From Thermoanaerobaculia bacterium (lineage in GTDB: Bacteria > Acidobacteriota > Thermoanaerobaculia > Multivoradales > JAHEKO01): a stretch of 32,050 nt of DNA. Positions 30,467-32,050 of the stretch are shown here, piece after piece (positions within the stretch are counted from its first letter, which is position 1; each line of letters opens with the position of its first letter). The notes beneath the pieces are model-generated. The model made no database searches and had not been told where the DNA came from. It worked only from the letters and a program-made list of their open reading frames with translations. The stretch spans positions 1-32,050 of the forward strand of contig CALZJC010000002.1 of the NCBI GenBank assembly GCA_945787525.1, written 5' to 3'. Both the position numbers and the translations under genes were made by a program.

Positions 30467-31990
30467 ATGGCCGCGATCGACGCCCTTCTTCGCGCTCTGC
30501 AGCGCCACCGCATGGATGCCCTGGTGCTCGCTCCGGGCCTGCGTCCCGCCCTACGGCAGGCCGATCGTGAGCACCCGGTCACCAAGACCGCGCTGGACGC
30601 CGACGCCGTCGCCCAACTCCTGGCAGAGATCTCCCCGGCGGGCACCGAGCCCCGGCCGGGAGGCCAGTTCGGCTTCGACTACGCGCTCGAGGGCACCACG
30701 TTTCGCTTTCTTGGCGGCGGCGAGGATGGCGGATGGTCGGTGAGGGCGGCAGCCGTCGGCGAGCCGGCGGAGCCGGCGCCAGCCGCGCCCGGGCCGGCCA
30801 GAGAAGCCGCGCCCGCGCCCGAAGATCCCGCGGCAGTGCCCACGAAGCCTTCGACCGGGCCCAACCCGGCGCCGGCGAGCAGGCCCGTGGCGGCGATCAC
30901 GGAGCTGCTCGAAGTGCTGGTCGAGCGGGGCGCCTCCGACCTCCACCTCACCGTCGGCGACCGGCCCAGGATCCGGCTCGACGGCGAGCTCGAGGAGCTG
31001 GCCGACCTCGACCCTCCCTCCGGCGAACTGCTCGAGCGGCTGCTGCGGGAGATCACCCCGGATCACCAGCAGGCCTCTTTCGATGAGACCAGCGACGCCG
31101 ACTTCGCCCATGAGCTTCCGGGGCGAGCCCGCTTCCGCGTCAACCTGTTTCGCAACCGCAAAGGAGCCGCGGCGGTCTTCCGGCAGATCCCGCACGAGAT
31201 CCCCACCTTCGAGCAGCTCGGGCTACCGGGGCAGCTTCGCCGCCTGGCCGAGCTGTCCAAAGGGCTGGTGCTGGTCACCGGGCCGACGGGCTCCGGCAAG
31301 TCGACCACGCTGGCCGCACTGATCGACCTGGTCAACAAGACCCGCCGCGATCACATCATCACCATCGAGGATCCGATCGAGTTCGTGCATCCATCCCACG
31401 GCTGTCTGGTCAACCAGCGCGAGGTCGGCGTACACACGCAGTCGTTCAAGAGGGCCCTGCGGGCCGCCTTGCGCGAAGACCCGGACGTCGTCATGGTCGG
31501 CGAGATGCGCGACCTCGAGACCACTGCCATCGCCATCGAGACGGCCGAGACCGGTCACCTGGTCTTCGGCACTCTGCACACGACCACCGCCTCCTCGACC
31601 GTCGAACGCGTTGTCGAGCAGTTCCCGGGCGATCGCCAGGACCAGATCCGCATCATGCTGTCCGAGAGCCTGCGCGCGGTGATCGCGCAGGCGCTGCTCA
31701 AGCGCATCGGCGGCGGCCGCGTGGCCGCCTTCGAGATTCTCCTCGCAACGCCCGCCGTCTCCAACCTGATTCGCGAGGGCAAGACCTTCCAGATCCCGTC
31801 GGCGCTGCAAACCGGCCGCGCCCTGGGCATGTGCCAGATGACCGACTCGCTGCTCTCCCTGGTCGAGCGCAAGGTGGTCGAGCCGAAAGAGGCCTATCTC
31901 AAGGCGTCCGACAAGGAGGCGCTGCTCTCCAAGTTCCGCGCCGCCAACATCGCCTTCGAGCCGGCGACGCCGGCCAGCGCCGACCCCTGA
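30467..31990 (+). CDS. pilT: PilT/PilU-family type IV pilus ATPase with a duplicated N-terminal domain
   Basis: This 507-residue protein is a retraction-type secretion ATPase. The canonical C-terminal part begins near residue 145: ITELLEVLVERGASDLHLTVGDRPRIRLDGEL, RFRVNLFRNRKGAAAVFRQIP, Walker A GPTGSGKSTT (about 272-281), Asp box IITIEDPIEFVH, Walker B DPDVVMVGEMRDLETT, His box TGHLVFGTLHTTTASSTVERV, and AVSNLIREGKTFQIPS, the PilT motif. It hydrolyses ATP to pull back type IV pili at the inner membrane. About 100 residues precede it. Residues 5-60 (IDALLRALQRHRMDALVLAPGLRPAL) align with the later N-terminal domain, so that domain is duplicated in degenerate form, joined by a Pro/Ala-rich linker. 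Typical PilT is about 350 residues. The ribosome site is AGGAGG 10 or more bases upstream. Confidence 0.93.
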   Translation: MAAIDALLRALQRHRMDALVLAPGLRPALRQADREHPVTKTALDADAVAQLLAEISPAGTEPRPGGQFGFDYALEGTTFRFLGGGEDGGWSVRAAAVGEPAEPAPAAPGPAREAAPAPEDPAAVPTKPSTGPNPAPASRPVAAITELLEVLVERGASDLHLTVGDRPRIRLDGELEELADLDPPSGELLERLLREITPDHQQASFDETSDADFAHELPGRARFRVNLFRNRKGAAAVFRQIPHEIPTFEQLGLPGQLRRLAELSKGLVLVTGPTGSGKSTTLAALIDLVNKTRRDHIITIEDPIEFVHPSHGCLVNQREVGVHTQSFKRALRAALREDPDVVMVGEMRDLETTAIAIETAETGHLVFGTLHTTTASSTVERVVEQFPGDRQDQIRIMLSESLRAVIAQALLKRIGGGRVAAFEILLATPAVSNLIREGKTFQIPSALQTGRALGMCQMTDSLLSLVERKVVEPKEAYLKASDKEALLSKFRAANIAFEPATPASADP

Positions 31991-32024
31991 CCGCACCACC
32001 CGGTCGCCCACCGAGGCGAGCCTG

Positions 32025-32050
32025 CCTGACCTTCTCACCAATCGTCTACG
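32025..32050 (-). repeat. Interspersed repeat arm, copy at window edge (truncated)
   Basis: CCTGACCTTCTCACCAATCGTCTACG is the reverse-complement type of the arm at 4907-4943 and matches the left arm at 28890 (CCTGACCTTCTCACCGATCGTCGTAG) with few differences. It lies 35 bases after the PilT-like stop and runs off the window. Confidence 0.8.

Noticed and set aside
1-32050. CRISPR, prophage, toxin-antitoxin, transposase or rRNA/tRNA genes
   Set aside because: I looked for repeat-spacer periodicity, transposase and integrase motifs and tRNA folds and found none I can support.

Overview
The window is GC-rich bacterial chromosomal DNA, densely packed with genes on both strands. It contains no rRNA, tRNA, CRISPR array, phage gene or insertion sequence that I can recognise. 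The best taxonomic hint is the left-edge gene, a secreted von Willebrand A protein of the type often called 'VWFA-related Acidobacterial domain'. Together with a PilT-like ATPase, PilZ, CAP-domain and CARDB-like secreted proteins, it suggests an Acidobacteriota-like organism. This is an inference from gene content, not a phylogenetic result.

Layout. 0-8 kb: a frameshifted VWA gene (minus strand) diverges from a truncated DUF937 remnant and a BON-LysM gene. An MFS (UMF1/Atg22-type) transporter, a long-chain acyl-CoA synthetase and small membrane, DinB and flavin reductase genes follow. 8.7-12 kb: PilZ, a UbiD-family decarboxylase and a squalene/phytoene synthase-family gene. 12-18.6 kb: a tight minus-strand operon, in transcription order type II IPP isomerase, class I HMG-CoA reductase, mevalonate kinase, a mevalonate (di)phosphate decarboxylase homologue, isopentenyl phosphate kinase and a geranylgeranyl-reductase-family flavoprotein. 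18.6-28.3 kb: mostly single housekeeping and accessory genes: secreted alkaline-phosphatase-superfamily enzyme, TatT-like TPR protein, YchF, NUDIX-MBL fusion, aminotransferase, Nit amidase, CAP protein, alpha/beta hydrolase and O-methyltransferase. 28.4-32 kb: two secreted proteins flanking an inverted-repeat element, a small unknown gene and a PilT-like ATPase.

The most interesting system is the isoprenoid operon. It holds isopentenyl phosphate kinase and a decarboxylase but no recognisable phosphomevalonate kinase. That gene set fits the alternative mevalonate route (mevalonate -> mevalonate 5-phosphate -> isopentenyl phosphate -> IPP), reported in haloarchaea and a few Chloroflexi, rather than the classical one. 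The kinase/decarboxylase/kinase junctions use TTG starts overlapping the previous TGA stop, so translation is probably coupled. The adjacent terpene synthase, flavin reductase and UbiD genes suggest that the C5 units feed a specific polyprenyl or terpenoid product.

Two further themes stand out. First, an interspersed repeat with 18-bp perfect ends (TAGCCTGACCTTCTCACC) supplies the stop codons of genes on both sides of it, and related copies lie at several other gene ends. Second, the first 8 kb contains three genes that each carry one surplus base, which could be sequence error, decay or, in one case (CCG TGA C), a +1 frameshift site.
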